Source of the DNA: Margaritifera margaritifera
Taxonomy: Eukaryota; Mollusca; Bivalvia; Unionida; Margaritiferidae
Reading direction: 5' to 3'
Length of the DNA stretch: 64,000 nucleotides
Assembly (NCBI GenBank): GCA_029931535.1
Contig: JAQPZY010000702.1
Span: 124,001 to 188,000, forward strand
Shown here: positions 12,421 to 23,819 of the stretch, one piece after another
How the letters are laid out: each line of letters starts with the position of its first letter
How positions within the stretch are numbered: position 1 is the first letter of the stretch
Program-made: the position numbers and the translations under genes
The notes under the pieces: model-generated
Database searches by the model: none
Seen by the model: only the letters and a program-made list of their open reading frames with translations
What the model was told of the DNA's origin: nothing

Positions 12421-12665
12421 AAACCTACGAAACGGGGACATACGTTTTTTACCATCAAAATGGGGACATCTTTATCTTAGTAAATTTTTGCAGAGGAAGA
12501 TCGGTTTTACTATGCTTTGGTTATATTGATGTCTTTTACAATCGATTTGTAGTAGATTTCCAAACATTACTGGATTTGAATTTTTACTATCAGAACTGGA
12601 CACACAAATATACATAAAGTGTAGGGATTTATACAATCAAATCGGGGACATTCCATAATATATAG
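12421..12665. repeat. Cluster of GGGGACA motifs
   Basis: AAACGGGGACATACG, AAAATGGGGACATC, a degenerate GGACACAC and AAATCGGGGACATTCC, each preceded by TAC-ATCAAA or a similar lead-in, lie within 245 bp. The same motif recurs at 20,200-20,450 and, inverted, in the right arm at 39,150-39,385. Confidence 0.7.
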
Positions 12666-13002
12666 TTTGATTCTAAACAAATTCGAAAATAATCCAAATA
12701 TTGCAGTAATCTCAACTCATGTATATAGTTATGTTCCATATGAACGCACTAAATTGAAATTTATGTTGAAGTATTTTATTACGTTTAATTTATGCATAGG
12801 TAAAATTTTATGTACCCTATTTTAAAGAAACCTAGTCGTCAGAAGTGTGCGAAAATATAGAAAGTATGTTTCTGTTAAAATAAACTAATCAAAGATCTGC
12901 ATGTCAGATGTTCAGCTAAAATCAATTTACTGACATTTATACATTTTGTAACTTAAAATATCAACAAAATAAGAATGATTTTTAATCTTTGTATATTCTG
13001 AA

Positions 13003-13614
13003 ATGACCATTCATGGGATTAATATACTTGGTGTGGAATCAGAAATAACATCACAAAATAAAACAAATCAGTGATAAACCAGTCTGAAAGGAGACGAGAG
13101 ACTAATGAAATCCATCCAAACATTGCATGAAAAATGGACATTTCTCTAAATAAAAAATAAAAAAACATAATTAAACTGATATTCGAACTAACTTTGAAGA
13201 GACTAATATTTGCGGAATTTTATTTCAGTCTTAAATTTCTTTACCATAATGTTTGTTTAGTTTTGTTCAATAACCAAAAGAGTTTTTAAAAAATATGAAC
13301 CCTTTTAATACGTAAAATTGTGTTTCAAGATGCTCTTGCATGAAAAATAAATCTAATCCATGTGTACATACAGGCAGTGTATCCATGGTGCCAGATTGCA
13401 GGTGTAAAAAATAGATGAATGAGGTAAGTTTATTCTTTACCTAGGAACCAAATAATACCAAGTGTGACTTAAAGTTCAAATATTTTTTTTCAACGTCTAT
13501 CCACGTTTCAATGTCAAGGTCAATGTTACTATGCATTTAATTTCCAGATGATAACTTAGTTCTACTAGCAGATTTCAACTCAGGTTGGTGCATGTATATC
13601 ATTTAGCCTTAAAT

Positions 13615-13656
<42 letters not shown>

Positions 13657-13822
13657 TAATAATTAAAGCAAAAATTAAGAAAGGCTTTGGGAATAAGTCA
13701 TTAATGCTAACCAATGTCTTTATATGCATATTGGGTATATTTAGAGTATTATGATTATAAATTAACAAATCTTTATTATTATTATTTTTATTATTATTAT
13801 TATTATTGTATTATTATTATTA

Positions 13823-13870
<48 letters not shown>

Positions 13871-14003
13871 GTATTTGTAAGAGAATCGCATTGAAAATTA
13901 GTCGGGGATGGATAGGTGGTAGTGTGTGTGTGTGTGTGAGTGGGTGAATGGTGGAAGTAGAGTAAAATGAACTTTTTGGCCATTAGGCATACTGAACCTT
14001 CAG

Positions 14004-14075
<72 letters not shown>

Positions 14076-14880
14076 TTTCTCAGTACATCGATGAGCAAAA
14101 GTTAGTTAGTAATGTTGGTAAACTTCTCTCTGGACCTAGGATTGTTAGGCAATCAAATCAATTATCCGTTAATAATACATTTTGTAATGCGTGTTATGTT
14201 GACGACTGAAATTTGCTAGTAAAACCAAGTTATCATCTGTAAATGGAATGCATATGTAAATATCTAGTTTTAGTAACAGTGACCTTGACATTGAAACGTG
14301 AATAGACGTTGGAAAAATAAATTAATAAATAAATAAAATAAATAAATATTATATTTGCTAGTATAATGTTCCTAGATCAAAGAAACTTACCTCAATAATC
14401 TATGTATTACACTTGCAATCCGACACTACAATGGACGGCTTGCACGCATCGAAACATGGCACATTCCATTTTGCTCGATACATTTTGTCTATTAGACGTA
14501 TACAAAAAACTGTTTTGCATGGTGCAGTCGCTTATATTATTTATTTTTTCATGCAACAGAAGCTTGAAACACGAATTTACTTATTAAAAGGTTTTGTATT
14601 TTTTTAAAGTTCATTTTGATTATAGAACAAAACTGAACAAACATCACGCTAAAGGAAGTTAAGCCTGAAATAAAATCCAGCAAAAGTCAGTTTGAACATC
14701 AGTTTCATTATTTATTTTGTTTGCATTTTTTGTGGAATAATGGGGTGGGAGTGGTTTTCTAGTATTTTTTTCTCCTTTCAGACTTGGCTTATCACTGCTT
14801 TGAGTATTTTAGATGGTTTTTTTATGATTCCAAGCGAAATATATTCATCATATGTATTGTCATTTCAAGTATAATGAATA
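13003..14880. repeat. Nested fold-back inside the left arm
   Basis: 13,003-13,590 is an imperfect inverted copy of about 14,190-14,880; landmarks are CAGTGATAAACCAGTCTGAAAGG against CAGACTTGGCTTATCACTG, and AACGTCTATCCACGTTTC against GAAACGTGAATAGACGTT. The loop (about 13,600-14,190) holds the CT, ATT, GT and AT runs. The CT/ATT/GT part is repeated directly at 14,885-15,180. No coding potential is visible. Confidence 0.8.
13616..14071. repeat. Compound microsatellites (CT)n, (ATT)n, (GT)n, (AT)n
   Basis: CT at 13,616-13,652, ATT with point changes at 13,772-13,870, GT at 13,921-13,938 and AT at 14,006-14,071. Inverted counterparts are in the right arm at 37,770-38,190. Confidence 0.95.
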
Positions 14881-15236
14881 TCTGTCTATTTCTCTCTCAC
14901 TAGTTTAACAATTAAAACAAATAAATAAAGGCTTTGAGAATAAGTTGTTAATGCTGACCAATGTCTTGACATGCATATTATTTATATGCAGCGTTATATT
15001 ATTATAAATTAGCAAATGATTTATTATTTTTTAAAATTCTTATTAAAGGTATTAGTAGTAATAATAATAGTAGTAGCAGTAAGTATGGGTAGGTTGTTGT
15101 GTGTGAGTGGGGGCTGGGGTGGAGTTGGGGAAAAGAACTGTATTGCCATCAGGCCTTCCGACCCTTCAGTATACATATACAAACAATTCCAGGTTCCATG
15201 ATGGCAGTACAAATATTATCTATGGAAATACACAGT

Positions 15237-15549
15237 AAAAATGGAAATATAATATCATGTAAATAAAAATTATCTTATATATGTATGATAATTAATAATA
15301 GTGGTTACAATATATAAATTGAGTCTGCAACTGTAGCACAAGTCGTAATAAGACAATGACTTGCTTACACAGGGGAGAGAATAAGGGAGAAAGTTGATAT
15401 TGATAAAGGAAAGAAAAATGATATCTGTTGAAACACAATATTATTTATATGGACTAATACTTTGTAGAGATAAATACCGGCATACATAAGCATCTACCAA
15501 TTAAATGTCATGTGATACGTCTGACGAATAATCCTCATTTAATGTAAAT
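15237..15549. other. Block present only in the left arm
   Basis: The right arm joins the sequence matching ...TACACAGT directly to that matching TTCGAATTTGATC..., whereas the left arm has about 313 bp between them. The block is AT-rich with no open frame or clear terminal repeats, so either an insertion here or a deletion in the other arm is possible. Confidence 0.8.
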
Positions 15550-15771
15550 TCGAATTTGATCTAATATATATGACCCCGTTTTAATAAATTAGGTATATCA
15601 TACTTTAATGTTAAATTTCATAATCGTAGCGAGGTATTGTCTATGTATCAACGAACTGTATCCACTAGATCAAGAATTTAATTACCAATTAAGTGAAATA
15701 ACGCTGTCAACTAATATGCTGATAGACAAATCTATTGACAGTCATTAAAAACGATTACGCCTCGGATTTGT

Positions 15772-16618
15772 TATTTATTTGTTATTTGTTATTTCGTTTA
15801 AATTACTTTCGGTATAATTATGTAATGTCAATTCCATCGTAATAGTCTAAAGTCCAATTCGCTAAAATTCATTAATTTCGGTTGAATATAAATCTTTTTT
15901 TTCTTTTTTTTTTCTATTCAGCTTTATGTGCTTATTGAAAATAGTTTTTACAAACATATTATTGGAAGGCATTGTTAATTTAAACGAAATAAAATGCGTA
16001 TTAAATAATGATAAATGCATCATAAATGTGAGAACAATATGATATTCTTTTGTAAATGCTTTAGGAAAGAGTCAGATATATATAATATACATGTAAATGT
16101 GTGTGTTGTGTTGGAGAGAGGGGGCACGATTGTAGCACATGTGTATCGTACGCTTGTGGCACTTGTGCATCATACGCTTGGTTGAGAATTCTCGCCTTTT
16201 CAGTCATATAAACAGATACTTGTCCAGTCTTAAGACAAAGGTAGTTCAGTGGACTCAAACTGAACAGGCCGCTTCATGTTCTGTAATTATTATCATGTCA
16301 ATAGATTACACAGTCCTGCAAATATAAACATGTTTCTCCATCAGTATTGTAATCCGATAATTGCTCATGTGGGCAGAAAGTCTTTGCTTGGTAACAATTT
16401 TCAGGCATTCAAAAATGAGAGAAAGAGAAGGAATTCATAGAGTTTACAACGTTAAAATTAACTTTGATGTATTATGAGTGTATGATAAATGACAAGTGGA
16501 ACCACAGTGATTTAAATTTCGAAGAACAAATATCTAATTTGTGCTAAAATCTTTCAAAGAGGTGTGCTGTAAGTCTCTGGATTTCTTGTAAAGAAGAAAA
16601 ATAAGTAAGCTAGAACGA

Positions 16619-16649
<31 letters not shown>

Positions 16650-17758
16650 GAAGAATGAAATTAAGAAAAATGTAGAGAATATAAAAAGTACCGACTAAAC
16701 GGAATTAGAAAGAAAGAGAAATAAAAAGATAGAAAGAAACAAAATAAAAATAAAAAAAGCGAAATATTCGACAATTTAATTTAGTCATTAAAAATAATAC
16801 ACATTTTGTTTTACATTACGATTACTCTGAATGCTTGCTCAATAAATATACATTGAGAAACACTCAATATAATTATGAGAACTGTTTTATGTTTTATGTC
16901 GTGACTGGTACCAGGTACAAATTTTTACAGAAATCTATTTTTTTCCAATTAGCTCAAGATCAACTTGTCACATTTACCTCTAACGCTGTAAAGAGGAGGA
17001 AAGGAACGGTTATTATTTTATTTTTTACTCGATTTATGCTCCTTTTCAACAATGATGATGATGATTATGGTGGTAGTGACAATTGTACCAGGATTGAAGC
17101 CGGGTGGGATTTTACAATTTTATTTTTAGCTGGAAAGCGTCTTCAAAAGCATCAGAGGTTTTAAATCTATCGACATTTTACGATTCAGGTGAGGACTGGT
17201 ATTTTTCAGAACATTTATGTTACGTACTCGTAATGTTTACTTGTCCTATAACAGCCCTATTCGAAGTGGTTTATTACTCTTACAAGTTTCAGTCTAAAGA
17301 ACTCTTATGTTAAGAAGGAAAGGTATAATTAATGTATGTAGTTGTATAAATTCTAAAAGCAGTTACCATTGAGAGAAGAAAAAGATATGCGTTTAATACT
17401 AAAATGTTAATCGGATATTTGAAGAAAAAATGAAACGTTATTTTTTCTTCACAATACACCTATTTTTTGCAATGAATGTTTCTATTGTTTATCTATCTAT
17501 CTGTGTGTTTGTTACTCTGTCAAATTGACCTATATATGTATTTTATGCGTTTTTATTTTATGTTTTACTTGATTCATGTAATATTTAATGTAAGATTCGC
17601 AAAACTTCATTGAAGTCATTGCATTATAATTACTATATATCGGGTCACGTCTATCACCTGGACCATGAACTAGATGACGGCTATATGCAAGTACAGGATA
17701 GTAGAGGCATAACAGCGTAACCAAAATCACACAACGATTACATTCATTCACGTCATGA

Positions 17759-17759
<1 letters not shown>
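15772..17759. other. No gene recognised; GAAA microsatellite
   Basis: AT-rich DNA with a (GAAA)n tract at 16,617-16,648. A 109-codon plus frame at 16,835-17,164 has no recognised similarity. Confidence 0.5.
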
Positions 17760-17824
<65 letters not shown>

Positions 17825-17841
17825 CTTCTTTATTTCCATTA

Positions 17842-17886
<45 letters not shown>
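17760..17886. repeat. (AT)n and (ATT)n microsatellites
   Basis: AT at 17,760-17,822 and ATT at 17,844-17,886, separated by about 20 bp. Confidence 0.95.
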
Positions 17887-17887
<1 letters not shown>

Positions 17888-18023
17888 AACCAATCATCAA
17901 ATAATCTTCACAACAAAGCTTCACGAAAATGCGTCACAAATACTCTTTACTAAAATACTTTTATAAATATATATTTTCACACTTTTTTCGAACTTCTATC
18001 TCTGAATTGTTATTTTGACAAGT

Positions 18024-18166
18024 CAAACTTTGCTGCTAGTTGATACTTAATGCAGCTTGTTTTCAAATGTGAAACATTGCTGCTACGTGGCACCTAATGC
18101 AACCTGTATGGAAATGTCAACCCTTGCTGCTTCGTGACACTTAATAAAGCCTGTATGGACATGTTA
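18024..18166 (+). repeat. 47-bp tandem repeat, three units
   Basis: Three imperfect units begin at about 18,024, 18,071 and 18,118 with TTGCTGCT followed by a CACTTAATGCAGCCTGTATGG-like block. A looser second family of units, centred on CACTGGTCTTCAAATTTTTATGG, follows at about 18,300-18,490. Neither is coding. Confidence 0.75.
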
Positions 18167-18490
18167 AGCCATAATAATATAGAAAACCCAGGTCCTGTGC
18201 CACTTATTCTGTTTTATTCAGTTTAAACCGGTTAACCAGTTTTCATCTGCTCTAAACCGTTTTACTCAAGGCCAACTCCCTTCCATTCCTCCAAATTGTT
18301 ATGGAAAACCCTAAGCCACTGGTCCTCAAAATAGTTGTTGTGACAGCAAAATATAAGACCACCTAAGCTACTGACCTTCAAATATTGCTGTTACGAAAAA
18401 AGAAACAAATCTTTGTCATTGGTCTTCAAATTTTTATGGAAAAAAAAATGGGTCACTGTACTTCAAATTTTTATGAAAACAAAATCTAGA

Positions 18491-18676
18491 CAATTGTGAA
18501 GTAGGAAAATCTTTTTCTAGCCTGCTTGTGTAATGTGTATGTACATTGTTCAGTTAACTATTCTTTAAGTTCTACTCTCTCTGTGTTGGTCGGTTCAACA
18601 GTCCGTTTTACAATTATAGGTCCAGACAGCAAGAGAAATATACATCTGGATCCACTGTTAGGCTGACTGACCATCC

Positions 18677-18715
<39 letters not shown>

Positions 18716-20190
18716 TCAGTCATTGACATATTTTAAAATGATCTGTTTTCGACTCTTCTTTAGGTTCAAAGTAACAAAAACAGAATAAAACATAAAATAT
18801 AGGAAAAAACAGGGTGTATGCTATTTGTAGTTACGTCTCTATTTATAGCTTTGTTATAATTTGGTGACTATTTGTTGATTATGTGGAGTGGGTGTTGGGA
18901 AGATATTTCTCAAACCGAGTGATTAGCCAAATACTAGGAGCAGACGTCATAGTGTAGAGTATTCACGAGACTTTATGGTAGCACGGATTAGTCTCATACA
19001 ATGGACCCTGTCAAATTTCTTAATATAAGGAAATGTCGGGGTATTTTTACGTACCGATAAAAGTATGTTCCGCGAATGTGTACAACTGCGTTAAAGTTTT
19101 AAAGCATTGTCGGTAAGAGAATCTGTGTTGCCACGATTATCTGAACTTGGCCGGTTGATGCAAATCTGCAAACTCGGTCCGCCACTCAACTCGCGCGGCA
19201 CTAAGACTTTCACGGTATGAAATTTGACAACCGACATAATGAAACTTGAGCGGAATGGTAAATATTCTACGCAAAGGAATGATGCCGATGTAGCCTACTT
19301 AGTTTCCTATGATCAATTTGCGCGGCGTCGAAGCGTCCCATGTCGTTTTCATATGTTTCTCACCACTGGCACTTTATACGTGCGGCGCTGGGTGAACCGA
19401 ACTCAGTATTTTGAAATAGCTAAGGCTAAAATTATATACCTCCGGGTAATGCTGTATGCTGCAACGAAACACATGTACATTTTCGTTCATATATTATACA
19501 AAGGTATTTTAGTACATGCAATTTCGTGACAGTGTTGATGATGATGTTGATAAGATGATTTGTAGAAGTAGTAGTATTACTAATAGTAGTAATACACTTT
19601 ATGGAGACAAATATTAAAACTGCATGCAAAAATACGAAATCACCTTTGTTACAATTTCTTCATCAAAATTCAAATCATAACACACATGCTTAAAATTAGA
19701 GAAGAGCAATATTTGAACATAGCGTTTTATATTCAAATCATAATTTAACGACATTTCAAGCGATCATATTTTGCGATGTATTTCTTTTCGAAAGGCAGAT
19801 GGTTCAAATGTAACTAAACGATCAAATGTACGAGCAGAACTGAATAACTAGAGTCTCATGCACTTCGTAATATCTCTGAAGAATATCTGCATAAATCTTA
19901 TCAATTTATTAGAAAAAAGTGGTGTTCACAATATATTCTCAAAACCATCTGTTCAGTTATCATTCTTTCCTGATCTGTCTAATTTGGCGAAAGTGTGTTA
20001 CGAGCAGTGGGTTATCCATTAAAAAACACATAATCGATATTCTTCTCTGTGTTAAAAAGAAAATATATAAGACATATTTGTCCATTCTACATGCCTGATT
20101 TGAATCCTGTTAGATCTTATTGGTCCCATCTTCAGTAAGTAATTCGGTTGCAAAGTGCGCGATAAGGCAGCGGAGCTGACAAATGAGAAT
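18491..20190. other. No gene recognised; GA tract
   Basis: A GA dinucleotide tract lies at 18,680-18,712. The part at about 19,130-19,400 is visibly richer in CpG than its surroundings and carries a 101-codon plus frame (19,224-19,529) of unknown type. No splice or promoter signal is convincing enough to call a gene. Confidence 0.4.
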
Positions 20191-20194
20191 TTTA

Positions 20195-20460
20195 CCGCGT
20201 AAACGGGGACTTGGTTTTTCGACTGATACACACGATGTTTAGAGTCGAGTGGAACGTGAGTAGTTTTTGTGTAAGGTATGATGTGAAAAAATACCAACCA
20301 AACGGGGACATACTCAGATAAACTTTTTTCAAGGTTTTTATTACAAAGTAAAGTCGTGGCAATCCATCGCTGCCACTATTACAAAACGAGGACGTCCCCG
20401 TTTCGAGGTGTGTCGCCAGTATGTTGGTGTGTATTCTCACAGATGTCCCCGTTTTGCACC
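20195..20460. repeat. Second GGGGACA motif cluster
   Basis: GTAAACGGGGACTTGG, CCAAACGGGGACATAC, the near-palindrome ACGAGGACGTCCCCGT, and GATGTCCCCGTTTTG occur within 265 bp. Copies appear on both strands. Confidence 0.65.
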
Positions 20461-20469
20461 TTTTACAAA

Positions 20470-20479
<10 letters not shown>

Positions 20480-20518
<39 letters not shown>

Positions 20519-20520
20519 AT

Positions 20521-20590
<70 letters not shown>
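20480..20590. repeat. (CA)n-(TA)n compound microsatellite
   Basis: CT/CA repeats run into a TA tract. Open frames on both strands here are low complexity. Confidence 0.95.
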
Positions 20591-20594
<4 letters not shown>

Positions 20595-20688
20595 GCTTCA
20601 GCTTGAACTGATTCTCTCACCTTATGAACTTTTGTCTGTGCTCTAAGGTTGATATCCTAACCATAGTGGTCTTTCCATGTATGTCAAC

Positions 20689-21501
20689 TGTTATGAATGA
20701 TGTTTATATATTATTATAGATATTTTAGGAAATTATAAGTGTTTCTTGACTTTAATATTTGCTTAAACTTTAACGTTAAGTATAATGTTGACATGTTTAG
20801 CTATTATCCTTGAATTAGGTTGTTTACTTAGTATTTAAGTTCAAGGACGGTTTGGTAAATCAGTTGTTTATTCCATTTGAGGTCAGTTTTGATTTTGCTT
20901 ACAGATAAAACCAGAATTTCCTTTAGAGTTATGTGTCAAAAGTTAAATACACCATATACTATTCTAGATCATTCTATCATGTGACCTATCTTTATATATA
21001 TATATACAACGTTTAGTGGACAGTTTTTCAGTTTCGACCTTACCATCAGTCTTTTAAAGGGTTTTTACAGTCGTAAAAAATCATTCCAAATTGAGAAAGA
21101 GGAATTATTTAAAATATTCATTGGATCATAAAAGTGCTTATAAACTTTTGGATTTTGTATTTTGAATTGCTGATTTTAGGATTTATGTGAACTTATTCAA
21201 CGATTTTCTGGAGTACTTCATTTAGGCACATCATCACATTAAAGACTATTGGCACTTCAGGACATTAAAGACTATTGGCACATCAACACATTCAAGGATA
21301 CAATCATTCATTCGGAAGATTCTATATTTAGGACATGTGATTAGGACACTTAGGATTATTGGATTATGTCGATTTTAATTGACGTTACTGTAAGTGTCTT
21401 TTGAATTTTCACTTTAATTGTCTGGAAATAAATTGCTTGTTGATTTTTACTTGATTTGATGGTTTCACTTTCTTTATGTTACATTTTTCTTAGTCGTAAC
21501 A
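20689..21501 (+). mobile_element. Solo LTR with 4-bp target duplication
   Basis: An 813-bp segment begins TGTTATGAATG and ends AGTCGTAACA, so it has TG...CA ends with a short terminal inverted repeat TGTTA/TAACA. Both sides carry the same four bases CAAC (20,685-20,688 and 21,502-21,505). A TATATATATATA stretch at about 20,994-21,006 and an AATAAA in CTGGAAATAAATTGC near 21,425 are where a promoter and polyadenylation signal would be expected. No internal region adjoins it, so it is a solo LTR left by LTR-LTR recombination. The parent family is probably Ty3/gypsy from the duplication size, but this is not shown. Confidence 0.8.
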
Positions 21502-21949
21502 CAACCTCTTATTTCTTTCATCATTCTTGTTGCTCTTCTCGCATATTTCTTTTAGCAAAGCATCTTTTAGTGCCAAGACTACCACAAAAAAACATTACCT
21601 TTCTAGATGTGGTCTTGATAAAGATTTATATGCAGAAATGAACATGAATTTAACAGGATATGTAATTGTTCTATAAATAGTTCCTAAATTCCTGTTAGCC
21701 TTATTTCCATGTTATTTGCATGATTTAATGGTTAATCAATGGCGACACCAAAATCATTTACCTGCTAAACTTGTGCCATTTTTGTTTTGGGTCCATTTTA
21801 TGTCATAAAGTTTCTACGAGTTGATTCATGATATCCCAGTATGTATCGACTTATGTTGGTGTGAAAACTCATTTACCAAGTATCGGACCAACTACAGAGG
21901 TTGAATAAATATGAATGCAGAATATAAGCATGTTCATCATTATTAACTA

Positions 21950-23000
21950 TATCATTCATTTTTTGTAGCATAAACGAGAGGTTTGGTTATATTGTAAGCA
22001 AACGACTGGCAAATCATTTATATCAATTTTAAAAAATGAAAGTATTGTTTCTAAAGCACTACCTTGTGGTATGTCACTTTTCACTACTGATCATTTATAC
22101 GCAGCACATCCTCCTGCTCCTGCTAACCGTAGACCCGGCACAACATTTTGTACCAACTTATGAATATTTTCTCTAAGCCCATGTTTCGCATAGAAGGCGT
22201 TGATTCGAATACTGTCGATTGATTTCATAAAACTGTATCTACTCCATTTCTATGCTCCATGAAATATGTCCAATCCTCACAAAATTCCAGGAGCTAAGTA
22301 ATACATAATGTTCCTTCTTTTGAAAACATGTTATTGAGTTAAATATTTTCCATTATTCTTTTTCCTTGAATCAAATATTCTAGGACTTTTCACACAGCTG
22401 GAGTCAAACTAATACAGCGAAAAATTTGTTTTCTATATTTATGTTACTTTTTTTGCAAATGATTGTAACATTTGCCAGTTGTCAATCATTAGATAATATG
22501 TCCTCTTCGAATGACTTTTAGAACATAATAGTTACAGCACGGAGACAACAAGCTCCGCCTACTTTTTCTGTAATGTAGGATGAAAGTCATCATAACTTGA
22601 GATTTTAAACTATATAATGATGACGACTTCTTATACTCTACCCAGAATATTGATCAATTTGTTTTAGTTTAAAATTGTTCCGAGAGATTATTGTCCTGTA
22701 AATTTGGTGTGTCACACAAATTTTCTACCGTGAAAGCCTTTGTAAAGAATTCATTTACAATTTCAGCTTTGCCTTGATTACTGCATATATTTCCTTTCTA
22801 TTTTACATCAGCGTCTGGTTCTATATATTTATTGCACACCTATTTCCAGAATTCATAGGGAAGTTTTGCCACTTGTTAAGCTATTTTTCGTCTTCTCTTT
22901 CTCCAATTTAGAATTCCCAATTTTGTATACGGTTTTTATTGCAAACTTTTTTATATTTCAAATAGTTTGTTTCTATTTTGCAATATATATATTTGAAACA
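21950..23000 (-). pseudogene. Heavily decayed jockey/CR1-like LINE RT
   Basis: On the minus strand, in several frames, I read FFTKAFTVENL (about 22,730), then ISLTPAV and KVLEYLIQ (about 22,370-22,410), LLEFCEDWT (about 22,270-22,295), GVDTVL and FESTPSMRN (about 22,190-22,240). These fall in the order of the linker, the 'SLTSVVCKLLE' block, fingers and first catalytic region of a non-LTR RT, where the usual D-F-x-K-A-F-D box is now degraded (STVFEST). Stops interrupt every segment. The YADD-containing part toward 21,950 is not recognisable. Confidence 0.75.
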
Positions 23001-23014
23001 TGTTCTTAACTGCA

Positions 23015-23266
23015 TCAAAAGAAATTTGGCTTATTGTCATTGATAAATGAGTCATTAACTTGCACACGACACGTTGTAAAGGAGTCGCGTCTTGAGGTAA
23101 TAATTCGTTTAAAAACACTTGTAATCCCGTACGTTTTGAACCTTTTCCTTGAACCTTCCCATGAAATTCGGTCTATTATTGCAATACTGAATGCTGACGT
23201 CGTGGCATCAAACACTTTGCAATGTATTGGGTGTTGATCAATGTCTGACCATTTTAACATTTTCAA
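23015..23266 (-). CDS. Unrecognised 83-codon frame next to the BIR segment
   Basis: A short uninterrupted minus-strand frame between the BIR remnant and the LINE. Composition is protein-like (few low-complexity runs) but it matches no family I know. It could be the end of the virus-like segment, the start of the LINE, or chance. Confidence 0.2.
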   Translation of the reverse strand: MKMLKWSDIDQHPIHCKVFDATTSAFSIAIIDRISWEGSRKRFKTYGITSVFKRIITSRRDSFTTCRVQVNDSFINDNKPNFF

Positions 23267-23380
23267 GGTAATCAGCTTGCTTATAACAATCAGATACCAA
23301 TAGGTAAAACGTATATGCTATTTAGGATGCAATTGTTCTTTGTGTTTCACTTGAATCCGAATAAAGTCTCTGTAAATGCG

Positions 23381-23800
23381 TTATTGCAGCCGAAAAGATT
23401 GATTCTGAATGCGCTCTTCTAAACTATCCATGATGAGGGTTCTTAAGGTATTGTCATCTCTGCCGACTAAAAGAATATAGTGACAGCGCGGAGACCATTG
23501 AGCATGTTCTTCGTAGGATAAAACTGTATATTTCCATTCGTGGAGTTTCACACCACAACTGAAACACTGTACTTTATTTCTTTCTCCAATGTAGACAAAC
23601 CTGCTTTCGCTAAAGATTTGGAAGTGGGTCCTGCCAGATATTTGGGCCAATTTCACTTTGAACGTCTAAAATCGACTGATAAAATCACAATAGTCAGGCA
23701 AAGCTAAGCGAAGAGTGTATTCGTCTTGATTTGTGATTCTCAATGAGCTTGAAGTGATCAGGGTGTCTTTTGAGTGCATGGATGACATACTTTGATAGAC
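23381..23800 (-). pseudogene. BIR (inhibitor-of-apoptosis repeat) domain, truncated
   Basis: The frame 23,381-23,656 contains RFVYIGERNKVQCFSCG, HEWKY, EEHAQWSPRC and H. This is the CxxC-x16-H-x6-C zinc-binding signature of a BIR domain, with the GE-R-KVQCFSCG core intact. The normal leading segment (an LRLA-like block in SLRITNQDEYTLRLA near 23,710) lies upstream in a different frame with stops between. No RING or second BIR is visible. BIR proteins bind and inhibit caspases in animals and occur in large DNA viruses of invertebrates. It follows the polymerase remnant on the same strand, suggesting it belonged to the same element; a captured host exon is the alternative. Confidence 0.8.
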
Positions 23801-23819
23801 ACACTGACGACATCCATTT

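Larger units (their letters stand above)
11979..15771 (+). repeat. Left arm of a large inverted repeat
   Basis: Read forward, this arm matches the reverse complement of 36,379-39,831 from end to end. The outer boundary is at GTCTGGTATATAAAAC and the inner boundary at CTCGGATTTGT. Identity over stretches compared by eye is high (in the 140 bp at the inner end only a few differences). Differences are mostly microsatellite length plus an extra block of about 313 bp in this arm (15,237-15,549). It contains no recognisable gene. Its start lies beside a 9-C run at 11,830 and A-rich DNA. Confidence 0.93.

Noticed and set aside
13714..14007. Poly-Tyr, poly-Ile and poly-Asn frames
   Set aside because: Produced by ATT and AT repeats; not conserved with the other inverted-repeat arm as proteins.
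14402..14607. Overlapping 61-64-codon frames repeated in the right arm at 37,235-37,440
   Set aside because: They recur only because the arms are copies; differences between arms do not favour silent changes, and no family is recognised.
16617..16760. CRISPR-like or structured repeat array
   Set aside because: Only a GAAA microsatellite with an A/G-rich flank; no spacers, and the genome is eukaryotic.
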